Assembly (NCBI RefSeq): GCF_009796865.1
Contig: NZ_CP047028.1
Location: 3,224,001 to 3,288,000 of the forward strand
Origin: Formosa sp. L2A11
GTDB taxonomy: Bacteria > Bacteroidota > Bacteroidia > Flavobacteriales > Flavobacteriaceae
Length of the DNA stretch: 64,000 nucleotides
Direction: 5' to 3'
Under the pieces are notes generated by a model. The model did not search any database. It was not told the DNA's origin and worked only from the letters and a program-made list of their open reading frames with translations. Shown here in pieces: positions 16,221-23,895 of the stretch (position 1 is the stretch's first letter; each line of letters opens with the position of its first letter). The position numbers were made by a program, and so were the translations under genes.

Positions 16221-16606
16221 GGAATAATATTTTCTGTAACGTGCTTAATGTAATTACTCATTACTTTAAGAGAAACAATAACATCCATTACCTGCTCAGG
16301 TGAAAAATAAGCATTGAGAGTTTTAGACGGTATTCCATTTTGTTTTGCTCCTCTCGTATGTGCTACTATGCAGTACAGACATTGATTGACCACACTTGAA
16401 GACAATAAAATTAAATTTTGCTCGCCGCAGTGAATGCTGTTTTGGCGAAAAGGTTTAGCTTAGATTACTATAGCCTTCCAACGAAGCAGGAGAACCACCA
16501 TGTATTTAAATAAATTGGAAATTACCCCATTTTGTTCCTTTAATTTGGTGGGTATTTCCTTAGAAGCCTTAGAAACCGTTTCTATAGTTAGTTTTCTGAA
16601 TTTTTT
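16221..16606 (-). pseudogene. Damaged duplicate of the AhpD-like gene
   Basis: Reverse-strand frames reproduce the intact protein at 12148-12711: SKASKEIPTKLKEQNG, ISNLFKYM, then out of frame through the next 35 codons, EQNLILLSSSVVNQCLYCIV, AHTRGAKQNGIPSKTLNAYF and SPEQVMDVIVSLKVMSNYIK. About 40 codons after SKT are deleted, codons are missing at G-V-S, the tail after HVTENII is lost and two further indels break the N-terminal third. Nucleotide similarity continues upstream into the pyruvate oxidase scrap, so this is a segmental duplicate of 12.2-12.8 kb. Confidence 0.85.
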
Positions 16607-16705
16607 ATTTTTTATAAAAATCAAATCTTACAAGATCTCTCATGTGTTTATAATTGGATTTTATCATCGTGAGCAAAAGCGTCTTCCATAGATCTCTGAT
16701 AACCA

Positions 16706-16987
16706 TAAGTCGTTACGTCCTAGATTTAAACATACTATTGAAGAACATCTACGGAAAAGCAGATTGAAAGCTACCGTTTTACATCTTACTACTTTTATGG
16801 AGATTTTTTTGATGCTAAGTTCGGGAATCAAAGTAGAAAAATCTTATAACTTTATGCCACAAGGAAAAAAGTTCTCTATATCACTACAGAAGATATTGGA
16901 ATATTTGCTAAAGTTATTTTTCAAAATTCAGAAGATTATGTTGGTAAAACAATAGAATTGGCAGGTGATAAAATTGATGAAATCTAA
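16706..16987 (+). pseudogene. NmrA-like NAD(P)-binding protein, C-terminal remnant
   Basis: The forward strand reads RPRFKHTIEEHLRKSRLKAT, VLHLTTFMEIF, then after frame changes FFDAKFGN, ITTEDIGIFAKVIFQNSEDY and VGKTIELAGDKIDEI with a TAA at 16985-16987. The order (ESK-x-x-IE-x-x-L-x-x-S-x-L-x-x-T-x-LRP-x-x-FM-x-N...T-x-EDIG-x-x-A-x-x-x-x...G-x-x-IELAGD) is that of NmrA-like/SDR-a5 proteins. The N-terminal Rossmann fold is absent and at least two frameshifts are present. The fragment meets the integrase remnant tail to tail with a three-base overlap. Confidence 0.7.
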
Positions 16988-17529
16988 ATTTTAAATGCAT
17001 TAAAATCAAGTTTAGGAATAAATTTAGAATTACCCCAACTCTCTTTATAAGATTTAACCGCACAAAATCCTTTATTTTGTAAATTAATTGAAATGTTTAC
17101 ATATAAACCATTTCCAACTATAGATATGGATCCCTTAATGGTATTCGTAGAAATACAACGCTCCAAATGAATGAATGCAGCAGTCCAATTACCATAATTT
17201 TTAGGACTTTCAAACCGCTCTTCTGCCTTCTCTTTAAAGAAGTCCAAAAATCGTCTTTTACCCTTTGTTGTATTTTTTAAATCAAACTTACCTTGGTAGT
17301 ATTCTGCCTGCCTAATAGTAAGATTTTTTTTTGCCAACAACTTGGCTTCTTTATTCTACTTTCTTTCGGTAGCATAATTAGGTGAATTATGTAAATACAA
17401 TTTTAAATTTTCGCGATCTCTTAAGTGTTTCCTTTTTCCTTCTGGAGATATTTCCGAACCTTTATAGTATTCTATAATTAAGCTAATTTTGCCACTTGGC
17501 AGTTTTCGTTCTATAAGTGATATTTTCAT
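16984..17529 (-). pseudogene. Tyrosine integrase, N-terminal half only
   Basis: The reading starts at the ATG complement of 17527-17529: MKISLIERKLPSGKISLIIE, a Bacteroidetes integrase Arm-binding domain, with YYKGSEISPEGKRKHLRDRE following. A TAG at 17356-17358 interrupts the frame, which continues with LTIRQAEYYQGKFDLKNTTK and FLDFFKEKAEERFESPKNYG, the start of the SAM-like core-binding domain. The catalytic domain with the R-H-R-Y residues is missing. It lies about 120 bp beyond the 3' end of mnmE, which in other bacteria is a classical integration site for tyrosine-integrase islands. It is probably the fossil of the enzyme that delivered the accessory region to its left. Confidence 0.8.
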
Positions 17530-17612
17530 AATGTGGTACAGAATGTAGTACCAAATATAAAAATAAAGGAAATATTAAGAAATAAATTTAACACCTAATC
17601 CATTGACTATCA

Positions 17613-17632
17613 AAAAAAAAAAAAAAAAAAAA
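17613..17632. repeat. A20 homopolymer
   Basis: Twenty consecutive A on the + strand, 17 bp beyond the mnmE stop codon. On the mnmE-sense strand it is a T20 tract and could help end transcription, but no stem precedes it. Its length makes it a candidate for slippage or for an assembly error. Confidence 0.8.
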
Positions 17633-17639
17633 CTATAAG

Positions 17640-17665
17640 AAAAGTAATTTACTTCCCAATACAAA
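17640..17665. other. Candidate attachment site at mnmE 3' end
   Basis: The last codons of mnmE, encoding F-C-I-G-K-stop, read TTTTGTATTGGGAAGTAA on the gene strand. From memory of SGI1-type islands, their attB at the same codons is TTCTGTATTGGTAAGTAA, which would differ at two of 18 positions. An integrase remnant follows directly. I saw no second copy between 1 and 17 kb, so the distal end of the island, if it exists, lies left of the window. Confidence 0.4.
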
Positions 17666-19043
17666 AGTTAGCAAATATATTACCAAGTAATTCATCGTTA
17701 GTTACTTGACCTGTAATTACTCCAAAATGATATAAAGCTTCACGAATATCTATTGCCATTAAATCGCTAGATAAATCGGTATCTAAACCATATTGTACTT
17801 TTTTAATTTCCTCTAAGGCTTTTAATAACGCATCGTAATGTCTAGTATTTGTAATAATTGTTTCGTTATTTCTTAACGCTCCTGTGTTTACAAAATGTAA
17901 TAGCTTTGTTTTTAATTCCTCTACGCCTGTCCCTGTTTTTGCAGATAATAAATGAAGATCTGGAAGTACTGCTTTTAAATGTGATATAGATGCGTCAGAT
18001 AATTGATCGACTTTATTCACGATAATTACCATTGGCTTTAATGGATATTTATTTTTTACTTTTTCAATTTCAATTTTAAATGCATTTATAGCCAATTCAG
18101 AATCTAGCTTAATACCATCTGCTAAAAAGACAACCACCTGAGATTGTTCTATTTTCTCGAAAGTTTTCTTAATTCCTAAACCTTCAACGTGATCTGTAGT
18201 TTCACGAATTCCTGCCGTATCTATAAAACGAAAACCAATACCACCAATACTTAATTCGTCTTCAATAGTATCTCTAGTTGTTCCTGCAACATCACTTACA
18301 ATGGCACGTTCTTCGTTTAACAAAGCATTTAATAATGTAGATTTTCCAACATTTGGCTCTCCTACTATGGCTACTGGAATTCCGTTTTTAATTACGTTTC
18401 CTACAGCAAAAGAATCTATTAAACGTTTTAATACAAACGTAATTCGCGTAATTAATTCTCGAAATTGTGTGCGATCTGCAAAAGCCACATCTTCTTCAGC
18501 AAAATCTAATTCTAATTCTATTAACGATGCAAAATTTAAAAGTTCTTCACGAAGTTCAGCAATTTCAGAAGAAAATCCGCCACGCATTTGTTGCATCGCT
18601 ATTTGGTGAGAGGCTTCATTATCACTAGAAATTAAATCGGCTACAGCTTCTGCCTGGCTTAAATCTAATTTTCCGTTTAAAAAAGCACGTAATGTAAATT
18701 CTCCTGGATCTGCCATACGACAACCTTTTCTAAGAAATAATTGTATAATTTCTTGTTGAATATATTGCGAACCATGACATGAAATTTCGATAACATTTTC
18801 ACCTGTATACGATTTAGGATTCTTAAAAACAGATACTAAAACCTCGTCTATAACACGTTTGTCGTCTAAAATATGACCTAAATGAATCGTGTGAGTCAAC
18901 TGGTTTTCTAATTTTTTTCCGCTAACAGATTTAAAGGCTTTACTCGCTAAACTGATGGCATCTGTACCAGATAAGCGAATAACCGCTATAGCTCCTGCTC
19001 CAGAAGCTGTTGCTAAAGCAATAATTGTATCGTTATAATTCAT
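17649..19043 (-). CDS. mnmE: tRNA modification GTPase MnmE (TrmE)
   Basis: A 464-residue protein of standard length. With MnmG it builds the cmnm5/nm5 modification at the wobble uridine of several tRNAs. The N-terminal folate-binding domain starts MNYNDTIIALATASGAGAIA; the inserted G domain has G1 GEPNVGKSTLLNALL, G3 DTAGIRE and G4 NKVDQ; the protein ends with the invariant C-I-G-K that holds the catalytic cysteine. A perfect -7 element TACTTTTG (reverse strand, 19048-19055) ends only four bases before the ATG, so the transcript may have almost no leader. It marks the start of core chromosome. Confidence 0.97.
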   Translation of the reverse strand: MNYNDTIIALATASGAGAIAVIRLSGTDAISLASKAFKSVSGKKLENQLTHTIHLGHILDDKRVIDEVLVSVFKNPKSYTGENVIEISCHGSQYIQQEIIQLFLRKGCRMADPGEFTLRAFLNGKLDLSQAEAVADLISSDNEASHQIAMQQMRGGFSSEIAELREELLNFASLIELELDFAEEDVAFADRTQFRELITRITFVLKRLIDSFAVGNVIKNGIPVAIVGEPNVGKSTLLNALLNEERAIVSDVAGTTRDTIEDELSIGGIGFRFIDTAGIRETTDHVEGLGIKKTFEKIEQSQVVVFLADGIKLDSELAINAFKIEIEKVKNKYPLKPMVIIVNKVDQLSDASISHLKAVLPDLHLLSAKTGTGVEELKTKLLHFVNTGALRNNETIITNTRHYDALLKALEEIKKVQYGLDTDLSSDLMAIDIREALYHFGVITGQVTNDELLGNIFANFCIGK

Positions 19044-19125
19044 GATGCAAAAGTAAACATAATCCTTAAAAAAATATCGTTATAGTCTTATCTAAATCTT
19101 AACAGAAATTCAACATTTATTCTAT

Positions 19126-19133
19126 TATATTTG
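19126..19133 (+). promoter_or_regulatory. -7 element TATATTTG for the TlpA lipoprotein
   Basis: Perfect TAnnTTTG located 26 bp before the ATG at 19159 and divergent from the mnmE promoter at 19048-19055. An A/T-rich spacer lies upstream; a clear -33 TTG was not chosen. Confidence 0.6.
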
Positions 19134-19158
19134 TGCAAATTATAAAAACAACTTTAAC

Positions 19159-20280
19159 ATGTTTAAAAAGATTGCACTACTAAGTTTAGTAGCTTTAGCA
19201 TTTTCTTGTGCTAAGGAAAAAGATGGTTTTTCACTTGATGCATCACTTAACGATGCCGTTAACGGTAAATCCATAAAGTTAATTAAAGCTGAAGGGCAAA
19301 AACAAGTCGTTATCGACTCTACAGTTATTGCAGATGGCAAAGCACATTTTGAAGGTGCGGTTACTGCTCCAGATTTATATTTTATTGAAATTGAATCTGT
19401 TCGTGGAAATATTCCTGTAATACTTGAAAACGAAGACATGACGGTTGCAATTAATACAGATAGTATTTTTAACACACGTGTTCAAGGTAGTAAAGAAAAC
19501 GATGCCTTTAACACATACCAGTCTTACATGCTTGATTTACAGAAAAAAAATCAAACATTAAGTAAAGAGTTTAGAACAGCACAACAAACTAAAGATTCTT
19601 TACTTGCTTTAGATGTTCAGAATCGTTACAAAGCTATGGTTGATGAAAATTTAGCTCACGATCTTGATTTTATGAAATCTAATAACGATGCTTTTGTATC
19701 TGCTTTAGTTTTACAACGTCATTTAGGAAATCAGAAAGTAACTTTCGATCAAAAAAAATCTATCTACGATAATTTTACTCCAAGTTTAAAAGAAACTACT
19801 TTAGGAAAAACTATAGGTGAAGCTATTGAGGCTGAAGCTGCAACAACTACAGGAAGTGTTGTAAAAGATTTTTCTGCTCCTAATCCAGAAGGAAAAACAA
19901 TTTCTTTAAACGAGATTAAAGGAAAAGTAACTATTATCGATTTTTGGGCTGCTTGGTGTGGACCATGTAGAAAAGAAAACCCAAATTTAGTTAAGGTTTA
20001 CAATACATATCACGAAAAAGGTTTAGAAATTTTAGGTGTGTCTTTAGACGGAACACCAAGACAAAAAGATGCTAAAGCTGAATGGATTGCTGCAATTAAA
20101 AAAGATGGTTTAGCATGGCACCAAATGTCTAACCTAGATTATTTTAACGATCCAATCGCAAAACAATTTAATATTCAAGCTATTCCTGCAACATATATTT
20201 TAGATGCTGAAGGTAAAATTGTTGCTTCAGGTTTAAGAGGACAAGCTTTAGAAGATAAAATTGCTGAATTATTGAACTAA
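19159..20280 (+). CDS. TlpA-type thioredoxin lipoprotein with DUF4369 domain
   Basis: A 373-residue envelope protein. The signal peptide MFKKIALLSLVALAFSCAKE has a lipobox with Cys17. Residues about 25-120 fit the DUF4369 beta domain common in Bacteroidetes, a helical linker follows, and a TlpA/thioredoxin domain occupies about 235-373 with DFWAAWCGPCRKENP holding the CxxC active site and a cis-proline in IQAIPATYI. It probably keeps thiols of exported proteins or haem-binding cytochromes reduced in the periplasm. It is a single transcription unit with its own promoter and terminator. Confidence 0.93.
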   Translation: MFKKIALLSLVALAFSCAKEKDGFSLDASLNDAVNGKSIKLIKAEGQKQVVIDSTVIADGKAHFEGAVTAPDLYFIEIESVRGNIPVILENEDMTVAINTDSIFNTRVQGSKENDAFNTYQSYMLDLQKKNQTLSKEFRTAQQTKDSLLALDVQNRYKAMVDENLAHDLDFMKSNNDAFVSALVLQRHLGNQKVTFDQKKSIYDNFTPSLKETTLGKTIGEAIEAEAATTTGSVVKDFSAPNPEGKTISLNEIKGKVTIIDFWAAWCGPCRKENPNLVKVYNTYHEKGLEILGVSLDGTPRQKDAKAEWIAAIKKDGLAWHQMSNLDYFNDPIAKQFNIQAIPATYILDAEGKIVASGLRGQALEDKIAELLN

Positions 20281-20304
20281 GTTTATAATTCAATTTAAAT
20301 ACAC

Positions 20305-20341
20305 AAAAAGCCTTCATACTATATAATATGAAGGCTTTTTT
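20305..20341 (+). terminator. Terminator after the TlpA lipoprotein
   Basis: Stem AAAAAGCCTTCATA with TATGAAGGCTTTTT around an eight-base A/T loop, ending in T. It is symmetrical enough to work in both directions. Confidence 0.85.
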
Positions 20342-20456
20342 ATGTTTTAATATCTTTCAGAATGTAAAAAACCTATTAACGACTTACCGTATTTAGATTC
20401 TTCCTTTTCTCTATATGACAGTATATTTTACTTATAAAATCATAAAAACAACTAAA

Positions 20457-21110
20457 CTAATTAAGCTTACCCATTTTATGCATTACAAACAAGATTATAA
20501 TAGGAATTGCTAATAAGCCAATCATTAATAAATCAGTTTTAAACAAAGCTGGTAGCAATATTAAGGTTGTAACATAACCGCCTATTGCACCTCCAAAATG
20601 TGCATCGTGACCAATATTTCCAACTCTATTCTTCATACCATAAATAGAATATAACAAATACCCAATACCAAACACATAAGCAGGAATTGGAATAGGAATA
20701 AAGTACATATATAAACTCATATTAGGCTCTAATAATATTGCAGAATATAAGATTCCGGTTACGGCTCCACTCGCTCCTACTGCACTGTATTCATATTCAT
20801 TTTTATGAAAGTATAACGATAATAAACTTCCTAAAACTAAACTTACAAGATACACCACTATAAAATTAAAATTTCCTAAATACGACACCACAACATCAGA
20901 AAAGAAATAAAGTGTAAACATATTAAAAAACAAGTGAGACATATCTACATGTAAAAAACCAGAACTAAACATTCTAATTTTTTCACCGCTATTAATAGCG
21001 CCAACTTGGAATTTATATTTCTCAAAAAAACCAAAATCATTAAACCCTTTTAAGGAGATAATCACATTGGCCGCAATAATTACAATAGTTACTAAACTCA
21101 AATTACCCAT
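20457..21110 (-). CDS. Rhomboid family intramembrane serine protease
   Basis: A 217-residue protein with six predicted membrane segments. The catalytic serine lies in GASGAVTGILYSA and the partner histidine in HDAHFGGAIGGY, both in the correct order. The oxyanion-side motif HLFFNMFTLYFF (rhomboid HxxxN) is also present. Rhomboids cut membrane-anchored substrates within the bilayer; the substrate here is unknown. It is divergent from the acyltransferase gene with a 62-bp shared promoter region. Confidence 0.92.
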   Translation of the reverse strand: MGNLSLVTIVIIAANVIISLKGFNDFGFFEKYKFQVGAINSGEKIRMFSSGFLHVDMSHLFFNMFTLYFFSDVVVSYLGNFNFIVVYLVSLVLGSLLSLYFHKNEYEYSAVGASGAVTGILYSAILLEPNMSLYMYFIPIPIPAYVFGIGYLLYSIYGMKNRVGNIGHDAHFGGAIGGYVTTLILLPALFKTDLLMIGLLAIPIIILFVMHKMGKLN

Positions 21111-21140
21111 AAACTATAATCTTATCATTCAAATATACTA

Positions 21141-21148
21141 TATATTTG
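21141..21148 (+). promoter_or_regulatory. -7 element TATATTTG for the acyltransferase
   Basis: Perfect TAnnTTTG 25 bp upstream of the ATG at 21173, in the divergent spacer shared with the rhomboid gene. Confidence 0.55.
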
Positions 21149-21172
21149 TTTCCGCAAAACTAAAACTAAATA

Positions 21173-22063
21173 ATGCAATTCCTCGCTTATATTCTTATTT
21201 ATCCTATAATTTGGCTAATTTCTATACTTCCTTTTAGATTGCTATACGCCTTCTCAGACTGCTTATATGTTTTACTTTACCATATTATTGGATACAGAAA
21301 AAGTACAGTTAAGGAAAATTTAGATTTAGTATTCCCCAATAAATCTGAAATTGAAAAAAAACGCATCACTAAAGCTTTTTATCATCACTTATGCGATATG
21401 ACTGTCGAGGCCATGAAATCGTTAACCATTTCTGAAGCAGAAATGAAAAAGCGTTTCCAATTTAAAGACTTAGATATTATTCATGATTTGGTTGCTAAAA
21501 ATAAAAGTATCGCATTAATGTGCGCGCATTACGGAAGTTGGGAATGGATTTTTGTGCTACAATCTTACGTAGATGTTAAAGCTTACGCTGTATATAAAAA
21601 ATTAAAGAATCCGTACTTCGATAAATTGGTTAAAAGAATACGTGCACGATACAATAGTTATTTAATTACCACTAAAGAAACGGTACCAACACTAATGCAT
21701 GCAAAGGTTAACAATAATCTAATGATATGTGGTTTTGTCTCTGATCAATCTCCTAAAATAAACAGCGCCCATTATTGGACCAATTTTATGGGAATAAAAG
21801 TACCGGTATACACTGGAGCAGAAATGCTCTCTAAACGTATAGATATGTCTGTGGTATTCTTTAGAGTGAAACGTTTAAAACGTGGACATTACGAAACTAC
21901 ATTCGAGTTATTAGCAGATCAGGCCAAAGACTATGAAAACTACGAGATTACCGATGCCTTTTTAAGAAAGGTTGAAAAACAAATAGAAGAAGCACCTCAG
22001 TATTATTTATGGACACATAAACGCTGGAAACATATGGACAAAGTACCTACTGAATTTCAGTAA
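21173..22063 (+). CDS. Lysophospholipid/lipid A acyltransferase family protein (LpxL-like)
   Basis: A 296-residue protein with an N-terminal membrane anchor (MQFLAYILIYPIIWLISILP) and the LpxL/HtrB fold. The catalytic motif HYGSWEW at about residue 121 is the H-x4-E active site, and the later DQSPKINSAHYWTNFMGIKV carries the family D-Q motif. It is likely to add a secondary acyl chain to lipid A or an aminolipid at the inner membrane. Length and frame are normal. A strong terminator follows at 22081. Confidence 0.88.
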   Translation: MQFLAYILIYPIIWLISILPFRLLYAFSDCLYVLLYHIIGYRKSTVKENLDLVFPNKSEIEKKRITKAFYHHLCDMTVEAMKSLTISEAEMKKRFQFKDLDIIHDLVAKNKSIALMCAHYGSWEWIFVLQSYVDVKAYAVYKKLKNPYFDKLVKRIRARYNSYLITTKETVPTLMHAKVNNNLMICGFVSDQSPKINSAHYWTNFMGIKVPVYTGAEMLSKRIDMSVVFFRVKRLKRGHYETTFELLADQAKDYENYEITDAFLRKVEKQIEEAPQYYLWTHKRWKHMDKVPTEFQ

Positions 22064-22080
22064 ACTCTAATTACGTAAAC

Positions 22081-22111
22081 AAAAAAGACACCTCATTTGG
22101 GTGTCTTTTTT
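22081..22111 (+). terminator. Terminator after the acyltransferase
   Basis: Stem AAAAAAGACACC with GGGTGTCTTTTTT around a six-base loop; the T tract follows directly. Bidirectional by symmetry. Confidence 0.85.
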
Positions 22112-22149
22112 GTTTTTAGTCTTTGACTGAATTACTCTATGAATTGGCT

Positions 22150-22370
22150 AATTATAAGTTACTGAAACGAATTCAGTATGACGAAAGACTAATATACAAC
22201 CGTTACCCTGAATTCAGTTCAGGGTCTCACCTAAATTAGTTACCAAATCCTTCATATAAACTTAGGACTATCTGCTTCACTAAAACCTGAACTTGATTCA
22301 GGTTCTCATGTTTATTAGCTATCAATGTAATGAGATTGGGAAATAAATTCAGAATGACTCCCATGTGAAA
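22150..22370. repeat. Cluster of REP-like palindromic repeats
   Basis: Two hairpins of the same design lie about 80 bp apart: ACCCTGAA-TTCAG-TTCAGGGT at 22205-22225 and AACCTGAA-CTTGA-TTCAGGTT at 22284-22304, both with 5-base loops and both followed by tctcac/ctcatg. Flanking phrases TTCAGTATGACG and TTCAGAATGACT recur at the outer ends. This is a small family of intergenic repeats, similar in wording to repeats known from other Flavobacteriaceae. It occupies most of the 320-bp gap between two convergent terminators. Confidence 0.7.
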
Positions 22371-22371
22371 T

Positions 22372-22408
22372 AAAAAAGACCTTACAAGTTTCAAAAACTT
22401 ATAAGGTC
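22372..22408 (-). terminator. Terminator after glmM
   Basis: A 14-bp stem GACCTTACAAGTTT with AAACTTATAAGGTC (one mismatch) at 22378-22408. On the glmM strand it is followed by a T tract. It lies about 25 bp beyond the glmM stop. Confidence 0.8.
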
Positions 22409-22432
22409 AATATTATCTACTATTCAAAAAAA

Positions 22433-23821
22433 TTACAATCCTGCAACCTCAGAAATTTCAGCAATAAAACGATCTGCTAACTCATCGGCTTCTGTTTGCG
22501 ATCCAGCTTCTGTATACACACGAATAATTGGTTCTGTATTACTTTTACGTAAATGCACCCAGTTGGTAGGAAAATCTATTTTCACACCATCTATAGTTGT
22601 AATGTTTTCCGATGCATATTTAGCTTCCATCGCTTTTAAAATACTATCTACATCTAATTGAGGTGTTAATGCTATTTTCTTTTTACTCATATAATATTGA
22701 GGATACGAAGCTTTTAAAGCACTAACTGCCATTTTTTTCTCAGCTAATAAACTCAAAAACAAAGCTACACCAACAAAAGCATCTCGTCCGTAATGTAATT
22801 CTGGATATATAATTCCGCCGTTACCTTCACCACCAATAACCACATTATTCTTTTTCATTAAGGTTACCACATTTACTTCACCTACAGCACTTGCTTCGTA
22901 AGTTCCGCCATGTTTTTCGGTAACATCTCGCAATGCACGAGTAGAACTCATGTTACTTACAGTATTTCCTGGTTTTTTACTTAACACATAATCTGCACAA
23001 GCAACAAGGGTGTATTCTTCTCCAAACATTTCACCCGTTTCATCCATAAAGGCTAAACGGTCTACATCAGGATCTACAACAATTCCAAAATCTGCATGTT
23101 CTTTAACAACAGCCTTAGACAAATCTGTTAAGTGTTCTTTTAAAGGTTCTGGATTATGAGGAAATTGTCCGTTTGGCTCACAGAATAATTTTACAGCTTC
23201 AACACCTAAACGTTCTAAAAGTAACGGAATAGCTAATCCTCCTGTAGAGTTTACGCCATCTACCACAACTTTAAAGTTTGCCTCTTTTATAGCGTCTAAA
23301 TTCACTAATGGTAAATCTAAAACTTCATCTATATGTATATCAATATATGCATCGTTTATAGAGATTTCTCCCAAACTATCTACATCAGAAAATTGAACCG
23401 TATCTGCTTCAGCAAATTCTAAAATTTTAGCACCTTCTTCAGCTTTTAAAAACTCGCCTTTAGCATCTAACAACTTTAAAGCATTCCACTGTTTTGGGTT
23501 ATGGCTAGCTGTTAAAATAATTCCTCCATCTGCATGTTCTAAAGGCACAGCAATCTCTACCGTTGGTGTTGTAGATAATCCAAGATCTATAACATGAATT
23601 CCCATACCAACAAGCGTATTCATTACTAAACTCTGTATCATTTCTCCCGAAATTCTTGCATCACGACCAACAACTACACGGTAGTCTTCTTTATTACGTT
23701 GTTTCTTTATCCAAGTTCCATAAGCTGCAGCAAATTTAACAGCATCTATTGGAGTTAAATTATCTCCTACAGCACCACCAATGGTACCTCGTATTCCTGA
23801 AATTGATTTAATTAATGTCAT
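22433..23821 (-). CDS. glmM: Phosphoglucosamine mutase
   Basis: A 462-residue alpha-phosphohexomutase, converting glucosamine 6-phosphate to glucosamine 1-phosphate for UDP-GlcNAc and cell wall synthesis. The start used is the ATG complement of 23819-23821 (MTLIKSISGIRGTIGGAVGD); an in-frame extension to 23938 would overlap the divergent gene and its promoter. The phosphoserine loop is ILTASHNPKQWNALK, the metal loop is VDPDVDRLAF, the sugar-binding loop GEGNGGIIYPE and the phosphate-binding end LRKSNTEPIIRVY. Phosphomannomutase activity cannot be excluded. Reverse-strand TATATTTG at 23841-23848 is its -7 element. Confidence 0.92.
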   Translation of the reverse strand: MTLIKSISGIRGTIGGAVGDNLTPIDAVKFAAAYGTWIKKQRNKEDYRVVVGRDARISGEMIQSLVMNTLVGMGIHVIDLGLSTTPTVEIAVPLEHADGGIILTASHNPKQWNALKLLDAKGEFLKAEEGAKILEFAEADTVQFSDVDSLGEISINDAYIDIHIDEVLDLPLVNLDAIKEANFKVVVDGVNSTGGLAIPLLLERLGVEAVKLFCEPNGQFPHNPEPLKEHLTDLSKAVVKEHADFGIVVDPDVDRLAFMDETGEMFGEEYTLVACADYVLSKKPGNTVSNMSSTRALRDVTEKHGGTYEASAVGEVNVVTLMKKNNVVIGGEGNGGIIYPELHYGRDAFVGVALFLSLLAEKKMAVSALKASYPQYYMSKKKIALTPQLDVDSILKAMEAKYASENITTIDGVKIDFPTNWVHLRKSNTEPIIRVYTEAGSQTEADELADRFIAEISEVAGL

Positions 23822-23840
23822 AAAATAATTTAAGTTTCGA

Positions 23841-23848
23841 CAAATATA
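23841..23848 (-). promoter_or_regulatory. -7 element TATATTTG for glmM
   Basis: Perfect reverse-strand TAnnTTTG, ending 20 bp before the glmM start. It supports the shorter start at 23821. Confidence 0.6.
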
Positions 23849-23895
23849 ATATTTCATTATGGTAATCTTATATTTTGAATTTGTAAATTCCCCAA

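Noticed and set aside
22205-22304. Palindromes near 22.2 kb as regulator operators
   Set aside because: They lie between two convergent terminators, far from any start, and share wording with a repeat family.
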